Of a stretch of 64,000 nt of DNA, positions 10,142 through 21,666 are shown piece after piece. The stretch comes from Aralia elata (taxonomy: Eukaryota > Streptophyta > Magnoliopsida > Apiales > Araliaceae): the NCBI GenBank assembly GCA_034770075.1, contig CM068386.1, positions 79,027,007-79,091,006 on the forward strand, given 5' to 3'. The notes beneath the pieces are model-generated. The model searched no databases and was not told where the DNA came from. It worked only from the letters and a program-made list of their open reading frames with translations. Each line of letters starts with the position of its first letter. Positions within the stretch are counted from its first letter, which is position 1. The translations under genes and the position numbers were made by a program.

Positions 10142-11854
10142 GGAGAAGAAAAATCGAGAGGAAAAAATAATGAGGGAAAAAATAAGAGGGAAAAAGAAAG
10201 AGAGAAAAGAAAAGATGAAGAGAGAAAAACAAATATATATGCAAGAAAGAGTGACATAAGGCGAGCTTTGGATTCTAAACAGCCGATGATCATACTTCGG
10301 TATAAGGAGGCGCTTTTGAATACTAACGCTAATGATTCTTCCTTGCCTAGTGTTGTTTCATCTCTTTTGCAGGATTATAAGGATGTGTTTCCCGAGGAGC
10401 TTCCACAGGGATTACCACCAATTCGGGGAATTGAGCATCAAATTGATTTCGTACCCGGCGCTACCATTCCAAACCGTCCAGCCTATCGGAGTAATCCCGA
10501 AGAAACAAAGGAGTTACAAAGGCAAGTTGGCGAACTAATGGAGAAAGGGTTCGTGAGGGAGAGCATGAGTCCTTGTGCAGTTCCAGTGATCTTAGTGCCG
10601 AAGAAGGATGCAAAATGGTGGATGTGCATCGATTGTCGAGCGGTAAATAACATTACGGTAAAATATTGACATCCCATTCCTCGATTAGATGACATGTTAG
10701 ATGAATTGCATTGGTCTTGTATATTCTCAAAAATTGATTTAAAAAGTGGTTATCATCAAATTAGAATGCAAGAGGGTGATGAATGGAAAATTGTTTTCAA
10801 AACAAAATATGGTCTTTATGAGTGGTTAGTGTTACCTTTTGGTTTAACTAATGCTTCTAGTACTTTCATGAGATTGATGAATCATGTTTTGCGACCATTC
10901 ATTGGCAAATTTGTGGTAGTTTATTTTGATGATATCTTGATATATAGCAAAAACTTGGGAGAGCATGCATTGCATTTGAAATCTGTTTTAGATGTTCTTA
11001 GAAAAGAAAAGTTGTTTGCTAACATGGATAAGTGCACGTTTTGTATGGATAGAGTTGTTTTTCTTGGATTTGTTGTGAGTTCACAGGGAGTTCAAGTGGA
11101 TGAGGAGAAAATACGTGCAATCCGAGAATGGCCGAGTCCAACAAATGTGAGCCAAGTTCGAAGCTTTCATGGATTGGCTAGTTTTTACCGGCGGTTCGTG
11201 AGGAATTTCAGCGACATCACAGCACCCTTAACGGAAGTGATCAAGAAAAGTGTAGGGTTTAAATGGGGTGAAGAGCAGGAAAAAGCATTTAAATTGATTA
11301 AAGATAAATTGACTAACGCTCCTTTGCTTGTTTTACCTAACTTTGCTAAAACCTTTGAAATTGAGTGTGATGCCTCAGGTTTGGGGATTGGAGCTATGTT
11401 GATGCAGGAAGGGAAACCAGTGGCGTACTTTAGCGAGAAGTTGGGTGGGGCAGCTCTAAACTATCCTACTTATGACAAGGAGATGTATGCATTGGTTCGA
11501 GCGTTGGAAACGTGGCAACACTACCTTTGGCCTAAAGAGTTCGTGATTCACACAGATCATGAATCGTTGAAATACTTGAAGGGAGAGCATAAGTTGAACA
11601 AATGACACGCAAGGTGGATGGAGTTCATTGAGACCTTTCCGTACGTCATCCGATACAAACAAGGTAAAGAGAATGTTGTTGCTGATGCTCTTTCGAGAAG
11701 GTACGTGTTATTGAATACTCTTGATACAAAATTGCTTGGGTTTGAACGAATTAAAGAGTTGTATGATAATGACCTTGAATTTTGTGAAGAGTTTAAATCA
11801 TGTGAAAAGAATGCTGTGGGTAAATGCTTTAAAGTTGATGGTTTTCTGTTTTGA
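10142..11854 (+). pseudogene. Reverse transcriptase and RNase H, chromovirus copy A
   Basis: A lysine/glutamate-rich linker leads into RT with PNRPAYRSNPEETKEL, SKIDLKSGYHQIRM, LPFGLTNA and the catalytic YFDD (VVVYFDDILIYSK). RNase H follows, with IECDASGLGIGAML and TDHESLKYL. The whole stretch stays in one frame. It is stopped only by TGA at 10667-10669 (CGA in copy B), 11603-11605 and 11852-11854. RT copies the genomic RNA into DNA in the virus-like particle. The RT type and LTR context point to a chromovirus, most likely the CRM (centromeric) lineage; the lineage call is from memory. Confidence 0.85.
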
Positions 11855-12445
11855 GAAAATAAGCTATGTATACCTGCATGTTCTTTGCGTGAGTTGTTGA
11901 TTAGGGAGTTACATGGGGGAGGTCTAATGGGTCATTTTGGTGTTGAAAAGACTTTATCTATTTTGAAAGAACATTTTTACTGGCCTCATATGAAACGAGA
12001 TGTGGAAAGAATTTGTGATAGATGCATTACGTGTAAGCAAGCTAAGTCTCGTGTTCAACCTCATGGATTGTATACACCATTGCCTATATCTAGTGAACCT
12101 TGGATTGATTTGTCTATGAATTTTGTATTGGGTTTACCTAGGTCTAAGCGTGGTCATGATTCTGTATTTGTGGTCGTGGATAGATTTTCTAAGATGGCAC
12201 ATTTTATTCCATGTCACAAAACTGATGATGCATCCCATATTGCTGATTTGTTCTTTAGAGAAATTGTGTGTTTGCATGGCATGCCTAGAACAATTGTTTC
12301 AGATAGAGATTCTAAATTTTTGAGTTATTTTTGGAAGACATTGTGGTGTAAGTTAGGTACTAAGCTGTTATTTTCAACTACTTGTCATCCACAAACTGAC
12401 GGTCAAACCGAGGTAGTCAATAGAACTTTATCTGCATTGTTAAGG
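11855..12445 (+). pseudogene. Integrase, chromovirus copy A (3' truncated)
   Basis: The zinc-binding HHCC module is visible (ELHGG...GHFG, CDRCITCKQAK), then the DDE core: DLSMNFV, a SDRDSKF aspartate and the start of the PQTDGQTEVVNRTL glutamate region. At about 12445 the frame runs directly into pol-tail/LTR sequence also found at 7132. The rest of integrase and the chromodomain-like C-terminus are therefore deleted. The join shows a few bases of shared sequence (AAGGC). It is in frame with the upstream RT. Confidence 0.85.
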
Positions 12446-12460
12446 CTTTGCATTTGGTCA

Positions 12461-13344
12461 TGATGATACAAGCAAATACGTCAAGGTTGGAAACGATGGA
12501 ATCAAGAGAAGACGAAAAATTCCAAGTTTTAGAGTTCTCGCCCCGGCGAGAATTTCAAGGCCAAATTTCTCGCCCCGGCGAGAATCTCTCTGTCCATCTT
12601 CGCCCCGGCCTGATCTGAAGTCGCCCTGGCCAAGATCTCTCTATCCATTCTCGCCCCGGCGAGAACTTCAGTTCAAATTTCTCGCCCCGGCGAGAACTGT
12701 CTCGCCCCGACGAGAATGTCAGTACAAATCTCTCGCCCCGGCGAGAACTGTCAGAATTGGTTGGCGCGTTTTTCGAGGCAGACGCGTTTTTGAAGATTTT
12801 TATCAGATTTCTATTCTTTTATTTCAGGGATTCAGTATATTTTCATAATTCTATTGTAATTAGGATATTTTAAGATAGGATTTTGATTCCAAATCAATTG
12901 TTATTTCCTTTCTGGATTCTAGGGTTTCATAGTTAGTATAAATAAGTTTTATGCTTGTAATTCAAACACATTACAATTATTCTGAGTTTTATATAATTGA
13001 GAGCTATTCTCTACTTTTGGTTCTTTAAAGGATTTCTAAGTTATCATTCTTAGTTTTTTTTTGAGATTCAATCTTAACTTATCATACAACAAACCATAGT
13101 TGTGTGTGGCGTTATTCTACCGCATCATACAATCGTACGGAGATTATCGTTTGAATTAAACGAGGGTCAAAGTGTTGTTGGTGTTTCATCCTTAATACAT
13201 TCAAATTGCTTGATCGACTATTCCAAGGTTTATCGTCTATATTCAGGCGAGGGAATAAGGATTCGAACGAGTTCCACCTTTATAACTTGCTGGAAACGAT
13301 CCGGGCGACGACCACCTCACGCAAGCGTACCGTGGAGTCTATCA
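12461..13344 (+). repeat. Chromovirus LTR2 (884 bp), shared by copies A and B
   Basis: It has the same ends as LTR1 (TGATGATAC...GAGTCTATCA). It works as the 3' LTR of copy A and the 5' LTR of copy B, with no host DNA or TSD between them. Its palindrome array (12537-12747) has one extra 20-bp unit, which explains the length difference from LTR1. The TATA box is at 12937-12945. Confidence 0.75.
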
Positions 13345-13346
13345 TT

Positions 13347-13360
13347 TGGTATCAAAGCTG
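13347..13360 (+). promoter_or_regulatory. Primer binding site, copy B
   Basis: TGGTATCAAAGCTG lies two bases after LTR2, identical to the site of copy A. Confidence 0.75.
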
Positions 13361-13745
13361 CGTTTTCTAGCTAAGTATCTATCTTTATTGTATCGTTGGA
13401 TTTGTGAGTAAAAAAAAAGTATAGAAAATTTTATTTCAGTTATTTCAATTTGTTCGTAGATTTCATTGTTAGTTCCGTAATCAAGATTGTTGCTACTTCT
13501 ATTCATACCGACTATATTGTTCGTGATAAGTTATTTTTGAATTGATTAGTAAAACCGAGAATTTTTGCTAGGTAAATTCAAAAAGAACCTATTAGAGAGA
13601 ATATTTAGAGGTAAAAGGCTTAGTTGTGAGATCATTCGAGGGGAAAAGCCTATTGAGTGATACACGAGCGAAACATTGACCGAGTGAAACACGTAACGGA
13701 GTGGTGAGGAAATATTTTGCTACTAACCTCTGTTTTACAGGAAAA

Positions 13746-15449
13746 ATGTCTGGAATGAAGGATAAGGGTTTGTTTGGAGAGGGATCTTCAACAAAAGGAC
13801 AAAGGGAAGGGTCAAGTATGGACCTGGATGTTTTACTACAACAAGTAATTCGGAAATTAGATCTCTTTGATGATAGATTTGAGAGGATTGAAAGTATTCA
13901 AAGGGAGCAGTCGCAAGTGATTATGGGTTCTCAAAAGAAGGAAAAGGTGCAGAAAAATGAGGATAGGAATAACGAGGAGGATTCCTACGAAGAGGAATTT
14001 GATCCAGATATTGGAAGGCGATTTGAGGCCAGGAATAGGAGACACAGAGATGATAGAGACGACCAAAGGAATCGGGTGGATGATAACTTGGATAGCATCA
14101 AAATGTCAATTCCAGCGTTCCAAGGTAGGAGTGATCCTGAGGCGTACCTGGAATGGGAGAAGAAGATGGAGAGGATTTTTGACTGTCATAATTATTCAGA
14201 TCGTAAGAAAGTCAAACTTGCCGCTACGGAGTTCTCAGGTTATGCAGTTATATGGTGGGATCAACTGACAATCAGCAGGATAAGGTGTGGACAACGTCCA
14301 ATTGACACATGGGTGGAGTTGAAGACTATCATGAAGAAAAGATTTGTGCCAGATTATTACCACCGAGAGTTAGTTCGCAGTTTACAAAGCTTGAGACAAG
14401 GTGTTCGAAGTGTAGAGGACTACTACAAAGAGATGGAGATGCTGATGGCCAGAGCTGATTTAGTTGAGGATAAAGAGGCGACGATGGCTAGGTTTTCGGC
14501 AGGTTTGAATTGGGAGATATCAGAGTTGGTTGAACGACAACATTATCTGGAGTTAGAAGAGATGGTGCACATGGCTATCAAGATTGAGAAACAACTCAAG
14601 AGGAGAGGTGGCCAACAGTCGATGCCTAATCCGGGTTCATCATGGAAATCTAATGTGGCGAAGCGAGAGGAAAAGCCAGTTGTGAACAAGCTGAAAGTGG
14701 AGCCTAGACCGGATGTGACTAATCGGGGAAAGCAAGGTAAAAATGAGCAACCTTCTTTTAGTCGTAATCGGGATATTGCTTGTTTTAAATGTCAAGGTAA
14801 AGGTCATATTGCAAGTCAATGTCCGAATCAACGGATAATGATATTACGTGATAGTGGGGAAGTGGAAACCGAAGAGGAGGAAAGTGACACTGATTCAATG
14901 CCACCTTTGGAAGAGGCCGAAGATAGGGAAGTCGCAATATTTGGGGAAGTCTTAGTTACCCGACGAGTACTTAATGCGCAAGTGAAGGAAGATAGCAGCG
15001 CACAACGGGAAAATTTATTTCACACTAGGTGCCTTGTGAATGGGAAGATTTGTTGTGTCGTGATTGACGGAGGTAGTTGCACGAATGTAGCAAGTAAGGC
15101 TATGGTGGAGAAATTGGGGCTTTCTACAACCAATCATCCTCAACCGTATCGATTGCAGTGGCTTAATGACAGTAATGAGATTAAGGTGACTAAACAGGTG
15201 ATGGTGCCATTTACTATTGGGAGATACGTGGATGAGATTTTATGCGACGTGGTACCAATGCAAGCGGGTCACATTTTGTTTGGCCGACCGTGGCAATTTG
15301 ATAGGCGAGTGAAGCATGATGGCTTCACCAATGAATATTCTTTTGTTCATAATAAGAGGAAGGTTACTTTATGTCCTATGTCACCACATCAGGTGCATGA
15401 GGATCAACTTCATTTGCAAAAAGACCATGAAAAAAAGAAAAGAGAGTGA
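13746..15449 (+). CDS. Gag-protease polyprotein, chromovirus copy B
   Basis: This is the best-preserved gene of the chromovirus pair: an uninterrupted frame from the ATG at 13746 to TGA 15447-15449. It has the gag core (residues about 120-290), a CCHC zinc knuckle (CFKCQGKGHIASQC, residues about 345-360) that binds RNA, an acidic hinge, and retropepsin with D-G-G (VVIDGGSCTN, about 435-450). Gag forms the particle and protease matures it. The usual design in this group is one long gag-pol frame, and here the same frame resumes straight after the TGA into RT without another stop. It is not known whether the copy is expressed, and its pol is split by C1. Confidence 0.85.
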   Translation: MSGMKDKGLFGEGSSTKGQREGSSMDLDVLLQQVIRKLDLFDDRFERIESIQREQSQVIMGSQKKEKVQKNEDRNNEEDSYEEEFDPDIGRRFEARNRRHRDDRDDQRNRVDDNLDSIKMSIPAFQGRSDPEAYLEWEKKMERIFDCHNYSDRKKVKLAATEFSGYAVIWWDQLTISRIRCGQRPIDTWVELKTIMKKRFVPDYYHRELVRSLQSLRQGVRSVEDYYKEMEMLMARADLVEDKEATMARFSAGLNWEISELVERQHYLELEEMVHMAIKIEKQLKRRGGQQSMPNPGSSWKSNVAKREEKPVVNKLKVEPRPDVTNRGKQGKNEQPSFSRNRDIACFKCQGKGHIASQCPNQRIMILRDSGEVETEEEESDTDSMPPLEEAEDREVAIFGEVLVTRRVLNAQVKEDSSAQRENLFHTRCLVNGKICCVVIDGGSCTNVASKAMVEKLGLSTTNHPQPYRLQWLNDSNEIKVTKQVMVPFTIGRYVDEILCDVVPMQAGHILFGRPWQFDRRVKHDGFTNEYSFVHNKRKVTLCPMSPHQVHEDQLHLQKDHEKKKRE

Positions 15450-16350
15450 GGAGAAGAAAAATCGAGAGGAAAAAATAATGAGGGAAAAAATAAGAGGGAA
15501 AAAGAAAGAGAGAAAAGAAAAGATGAAGAGAGAAAAACAAATATATATGCAAAAAAGAGTGACATAAGGCGAGCTTTGGATTCTAAACAGCCGATGATCA
15601 TACTTCGGTATAAGGAAGCGCTTTTGAATACTAACGCTAACGATTCTTCCTTGCCTAGTGTTGTTTCATCTCTTTTGCAGGATTATAAGGATGTGTTTCC
15701 TGAGGAGCTTCCACAGGGATTATCACCAATTCGGGGAATTGAGCATCAAATTGATTTCGTACCCGGCGCTACCATTCCAAACCGTCTAGCCTATCGGAGT
15801 AATCCCGAAGAAACAAAGGAGTTACAAAGGCAAGTTGGGGAACTAATGGAGAAAGGGTTCATGAGGGAGAGCATGAGTCCTTGTGCAGTTCCAGTGATCT
15901 TAGTGCCGAAGAAGGATGCAAAATGGTGGATGTGCATCGATTGTCGAGCGGTAAATAACATTACGGTAAAATATCGACATCCCATTCCTCAATTAGATGA
16001 CATGTTAGATGAATTGCATGGGTCTTGTATATTCTCAAAAATTGATTTAAAAAGTGATTATCATCAAATTAGAATACAAGAGGGTGATGAATGGAAATCT
16101 GTTTTCAAAACAAAATATGGTGTTTATGAGTGGTTAGTGTTACCTTTTGGTTTAACTAATGCTCCTAGTACTTTCATGAGATTGATGAATCATGTTTTGC
16201 GACCATTCATTGGCAAATTTGTGGTTGTTTATTTTGATGATATCTTGATATATAGCAAAAACTTGGGAGAGCATGCATTGCATTTGAAATCTGTTTTAGA
16301 TGTTCTTAGAAAAGAAAAGTTGTTTGCTTACATGGATAACTGCACGTTTT
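15450..16350 (+). pseudogene. Reverse transcriptase 5' part, copy B (split by copia C1)
   Basis: It continues the gag-protease frame after one TGA. A lysine/glutamate-rich linker leads into RT with PEELPQGLSPIRGIEHQIDF, a SKIDLKSDYHQIR region and an intact YFDD. The reading is clean up to TGCACGTTTT, where copia C1 begins (16351). The missing continuation reappears at 25647 behind a second copy of GTTTT. SKIDLKS-D-YHQ differs from copy A's G at that position, a conserved site next to the active region. Confidence 0.85.
16346..16350. repeat. Target-site duplication GTTTT, left of C1
   Basis: GTTTT at 16346-16350 is repeated at 25647-25651. Uninterrupted copy A has a single GTTTT at the matching point in RT, near 11038. 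Confidence 0.95.
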
Positions 16351-18158
16351 TGTTAGGTTTGTACATAGCGCGAACATGCAATCAAATTACATTAATAAAG
16401 CGGAAGCGCGATAAAATCAGATTTTAAAATTTTATACAAACCATCACCATGATCTTTCTTTATGCACAATTATTAATTAAACGAAAGAGATGGAGAATAA
16501 GAATTATACCCTTGTAGAATTTTAGCTTCCTCAAGTACAAGTTCACCTCCAATTCTTTCGCGTTCTCCTTAAATTCCACCGATTAAATTCCTTCCTTTGA
16601 TCAACGTTAGCCACCCAAGTGTTTGGCCTCTAGAGGTGATCCACCAAAGAATAATACTTGTTCAAGAAGATGGGTGTTGGCAAAACCCTAGTTTCTATCT
16701 CTATAGAAATTGTAAGTACTCTCTACAATTCTTATGTAAGAGTGTGTAACCCTAATCTATGATAAGACTTCTCTTATTTATAGATGTAGGAAAACCCTTC
16801 TCTAAACTATTTAGGAATAGGGTTTCTATTCTAATTAAACTCCTTTAATTAAATTAAACTCCTAATCCAATTAGGAATTCATGTGAGAGTACTTCTATTA
16901 ATTAATTCTCAATCCCTATTAGGAATTAAATAATAGTAACAGTAATAATAATAATAATAATAAGACTCCTCTTATTAATTTATATTTAATATTTCTAAAA
17001 TATTAAATAATAAATATTAAGCTATTTAATTTATTCTATCTCCATAGACTAAATTAAATACACTTAACTTATTATTATAATTATGCCATTTACTTCTTAA
17101 ATAAATATTTTCCTTTGGCGGTGTGACCCTTTAGGTTCTCCATATTAAACCGGTTGTGAATAAATCAATTAGAACAATTCTAATCTTATTTAAATAAATA
17201 AATTAAACTATTTAATTCATTTAAATAAATAATTTTTTATTCTACAATAAGGGTAAGCCCCCTTAGCGATCAACGACTTTCCAGATAATATAGATTTCAA
17301 CATTAATCATAAAAAGAACCTTTCAGTGCATAGTTACCGTACAATTCAATCCTTCTACCATACAATGTCCCAATTAAATATAAGACATGGAATTACTGTC
17401 AAGTCTTATTTTATTTAATTATATGTATTTCGATTCTCAAATGCACAACTCTAATTAATGCAAATTAGAAACTCCTTTCTAATTTCATTCTGCTTTGGCC
17501 AAAGACTTCTGAGTCGTCATTTATCGAATCACATAGGACATTCTCTCCTTTTACTAGAAGTGGTAGATTCTTTATTGATCATTCACCTATCTCCATGTAT
17601 AACTTATTATACCCAATCATACCCTTTGATATACCCTAAAGGTCTTAAGGGACATGTCAAAGTATAACTTATCATACACAAGATACTATGATGATCTCAA
17701 GTCCAAGGATCACTTGTACTACTATCACTAGAGGAATTCCTATTGACAGACGAGTAAAACTCCATTAGGTATTCCTTAGCGAGCCACGTTCAGTGAACTT
17801 ATTCTCTAATAAGCACCTACATACTTGCTTTAGTGTCTCCACACAAATGATTATGAGATCAATCATCCTCTTCATAAGAGCAATCAACGTATGTACTAAT
17901 CTATCCGGATTCACTAATCCCCTTTTTAGTAATCCAACGATTAGGAACAATTTTAGTTTGTGAGCTATCTAGAATTTAGATCTCATTAGCATGATCACCA
18001 TCATGATTCTAAAAACATTGCTCAAAACTATGGGTTTATCACATTTAATATAACAGCACCATGTAGATAAAGTAAAATGCCTTTAACAAACGAATAAGAT
18101 TACAAAGTATATGCTACATCATATCAAATATGATTGGCTTGTGTGTATACTACTTTCA
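16351..18158 (-). repeat. C1 3' LTR (1808 bp)
   Basis: It runs from TGTTAGGTTTGTAC to TACTTTCA in plus coordinates. Its reverse complement is close to C2's 3' LTR (40612-42427). A minus-strand TATA box (TATAAATAAG) lies at 16773-16782, and a short TAA-type microsatellite at about 16942-16963. Confidence 0.9.
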
Positions 18159-18170
18159 ATCTCCCACTTG
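18159..18170 (-). promoter_or_regulatory. Polypurine tract of C1
   Basis: The reverse complement CAAGTGGGAGAT abuts the 3' LTR, exactly as in C2 at 40600-40611. Confidence 0.75.
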
Positions 18171-18174
18171 CACT

Positions 18175-19799
18175 AAAGCCAATCGCCATGGTATCTAATA
18201 CCCTTCTTTTCTAAGTGATGATTATCCTGCTGTTGGATAAAGCTTCAGTAGATGGATATGCAATGCTGTTCTCGAGAGTCCACTATCTCTATAGTGACTT
18301 TTCTTCTTTCAATGATTTTACTAATCAAATGAAAGTGCCGCAACACATGTTTGAATCCAAGATGAGACTTAGGAACTATTCCTAGTTCTGTAATGAACTT
18401 TTCATCCAAACAATCAACTTACAGCTTCATTTACAGCTATATACTTTGTCTTTGTCATTAAACCAGCAACTCTTTGCTGTTTGGAACTTTTCCAATTCAC
18501 TGCACCACCTTTCAAGGTAACGTTTTACCCTAAAGTGGATTTGTTATCGTCTTGGTTAGTTTGAAACACTTGAGTTTTATTAGCCCTCTAGTTTTAATTC
18601 AGACCTACCATGAACCATAATCACATCTTCTAGTACCAGTTAAGTACCTAAAGATGTTTATCACTGTCTTTACAGTAATCTTCTCTAGAATATGACTGAT
18701 CAAACATTCAAGCCTAGTATATTCATTGCCATACATGATTAGTAACTCATGCGATCTCTCTTTCAATTGGGGACAATTTTAGAGAGATTCTCTCCATGGC
18801 TCATCATCATGAGACCTCTCTTGGAGTTTGCCATGCTAAACGCCTTTAGCATCAAATGAATATACGTTCCTTGGGTCAAGCCGAACATCCTTTTAAATCT
18901 ATCTATATAGACTTATATCCCCAAATTTATAAGATGCTCCTCCCAAGTCATTTCATGGAGGAATGTTTAGACAATTTTATCTTTACTGATTGTAGCATTG
19001 GTGTGTTATTCCTTGTTAGTAGTATATCAACATATAATACCAAGAATGTCACAGCGCTCTCCCACTGACCCTTTTTGTATACACTAGGTTCATTCCCGTT
19101 TTTGATAAAATCAAACTCTTTTGATTGTCTCATCAAAATGAATGTTCCATCTTTGAGAAGCTTGCTTCAATCCATCAATGGATCATTGTAGCTTAAAACA
19201 CGATTTGCTTCAACCTTTGAAACAAATTCCTCTGGCTGTATCATACATACATTCTCCTCAAGTCTTCATTGAGGAAGGGTGTCTCCACATCCATTTTTGC
19301 CAGATTTCGTAATAAGCTGCAATCACAAGCAAAATCCAAATGGACTTGAGCATTACCCAGTAGTAAGGTTTTATCACAGTCAAACTCCTTGACTTTATTT
19401 GAAACCTTTTAAACAGGTTTGGTCTTATAGGTCTCCACCTTGCCATTTTGCCCCAGTCTTTTCTCTTAAAGACCCATTATTCACACTCTAGGCACTATGC
19501 CCTTTTGTGGAGTAAACCAGAGTTTATACTTGGTTCTCATACATGGAGTCCATTTCGGATTTCATGGCCATCTGCCATTTCTCTGAGTGTCTTCTACTCA
19601 TAGCCTCATCGTATATAGCTGGATCATCATCATTTATGATGCATACCTCATCATCATCCTCTATGATGAATCCATACCTCCCAGGTATCTTCGGTACTCT
19701 TCCAGATTTACGATTCGGTTGTGGTATAATAGGTCTATCTACAGGTTCCTCGGTTCGACTTCAAGTGCTTTGGGGTTCTTGAACTCCATCAAGATCTAT
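18175..19799 (-). pseudogene. RT and RNase H remnants of C1
   Basis: Read leftwards on the minus strand, pieces match C2's pol: AMLKSI-type RT start near 19350-19450, FIKNGNEPSVYKKG and LYVDILL near 19000-19130 (the catalytic YVDD has lost one D), SVKIKLSKHSSMK, and the final GIRYHGD near 18180-18195. Many frameshifts, stops and deletions separate them. Much of RNase H is gone. Confidence 0.75.
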
Positions 19800-20859
19800 T
19801 ACCCTCTTACTAGCTCCTTCAATGATAAACACCTTTATCTAAGAAGGCAGCGTGTAGGATTATAGTAATAATACCCTAAACTTTCTTTAGCATATCCCAC
19901 AAATCTGCACTTGTCAGATTTTGTCCCAAACTTATCTTTGAAACCTTTTCACATAAGCTGGACAACCCTTATCTTAACATACTTAAGATTAGGAATCCTC
20001 CCTATCCATAACTTTTATGGAGTCTTGGGGCCAGATTTTTGAGGTTACCTTATTTTGTAGATATGCAGCCGTTTCTAGGGCATAACCCCAGATGGATACT
20101 AGAATGTCGGTAAAAATCATTATGGACTGCACCATGTCCAACAAGGTACAATTTCTCCTTTTAGATACACCAATCAATTATTGCGTATCAGGAAGTGTCC
20201 ATTATGAGAAAATACCATTTTGAGATGATCTAGAAAACTCATTGTACAAGTATTCTTTCCTCGATCTGATCAAAGAAATCTTAATACTCTGTCAATATGT
20301 TTCACTTCTGAATTCTTTGAAACATTTCAAATGATTCAGACTTGTATTTCATCAAATACACACATTCAACTCTTTGAATGACCCTCCCCTTTTCTTTTAC
20401 TAGTTTGTTTCAATTTGCAAAATAATTTTTCATGTAAGTCAAGTATACAAAGTCTATCAAGTAATCTTCCAGTTTCAAACAAAACATTATCATTATAAAA
20501 TAGAACAACAATTGTTCTTAAATATAATACCAGAACCTTCCTTGTCCAACAACGGAAGTAAATAATGTTTCTCTAAAGAGAACTGGAACATAATAACAAC
20601 TTATTTAACTTAATAGACTTGCCCGTAGCAATGCTAAACTATAAGTTCCTACGGTTAATGCAGCAACCGTTGCTTCATTCTCCACGCGTAAGATTACTTA
20701 TTCTTTGTTTAGCTTTCTACTTATGCTTAGTCTCTGCATTGGATTGCATACGTGAGAACTACAGCCGGTATCCAATACCCAAGTAGAACCTTGACTTATA
20801 GAAAAATTTATTTCAATCATGAACAAACCCATATTTGCAACCGAAGCTTCACTAAGCTT
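19800..20859 (-). pseudogene. Integrase and protease remnants of C1
   Basis: Near 20090-20177 KRRNCTLLDMVQSIM matches the integrase region after the catalytic glutamate. Near 20763-20785 the minus strand gives WVLDTGCSSH, an intact copia retropepsin DTG motif. The frame is broken throughout, and the integrase zinc-binding and DDE core are partly missing compared with C2. Confidence 0.72.
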
Positions 20860-21666
20860 CTTCTGGTTACCCTCTAGTTTTAATTCTAGTATCCAGGCTT
20901 ATTGCAGTGGAAGCAAACTCCTTTGCTATCTACATCAGTCTTGTTCTTATTGTCCTTTATTTTTGCCCTTCCATTTACCTTCTTTGAATTGTTCTTCTTT
21001 TAAGAAGATCCTTTGGCCCTCTTCCGCTTCCTGGAAAGATTCATCTACCAGTAAGACTTGGTCTTTCTTGGTTGGAAAGTGACTCTTTACAGTTTTCAAC
21101 ATGTTTAAGCAACTCAGGCAGGCTGACATATAGCTTGTTCATGTGGAAATTCACAACAATTTGTGAGAAAGAGTCCGGAAGTGATTGCAAGATCAAATCT
21201 TGGATCAACTCTCCATCCATTAAAACCCAGTTGTCCCAATTGTTCAATCATATTGATCATTTTAGGGACATTTGTCTATACTGTAGTAGCCATCGGTTCA
21301 TTCTAGATCGGAAGAGCTCCTTAGATATCTGATATCTAATAGTCCTACTTTTCCTCACCCTTCAACTCCTTGAAGGTGCAGGAGTATAGTAGGAGCATCC
21401 ATAGTTTTCATGCTGACGCTGAAGCTCGTTACTCATGGATGCGAGCATGATGCATTGAGCCAACTGTGCATCATCTTACTACTTTCTAAAAGTAGCAATC
21501 TCTTCCTCAGAGGCATTGTCTGCAACCATTGCAAGGATAGGCATATTAAGGACATAAGATAGCTTTTCAGCCTTGAGAACTATTCTCAAATTCCTTAACT
21601 ATTCCGTGTTATTTAGTCCAGTTAATTAGCATCTAATATGCTCCGCAGTGATAGTAAATTAGACAT
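20860..21666 (-). pseudogene. Gag remnant of C1
   Basis: Gag begins at an ATG whose complement is at 21664-21666 and reads SNLLSLRSILDAN before its first stop. It then matches C2 gag (DLILQSLPDSFSQIVVNFHMNKL near 21100-21200). A zinc-knuckle start (GVCFHCNKPG) is visible at about 20880-20930. Several stops and frameshifts make it non-functional. Confidence 0.75.

Noticed and set aside
10008..10293. Lys/Glu- and Phe/Ser-rich small frames near the chromovirus protease-RT linker (also 15316-15601)
   Set aside because: They are other-phase or antisense readings of the purine-rich linker. The real frame continues from protease to RT.
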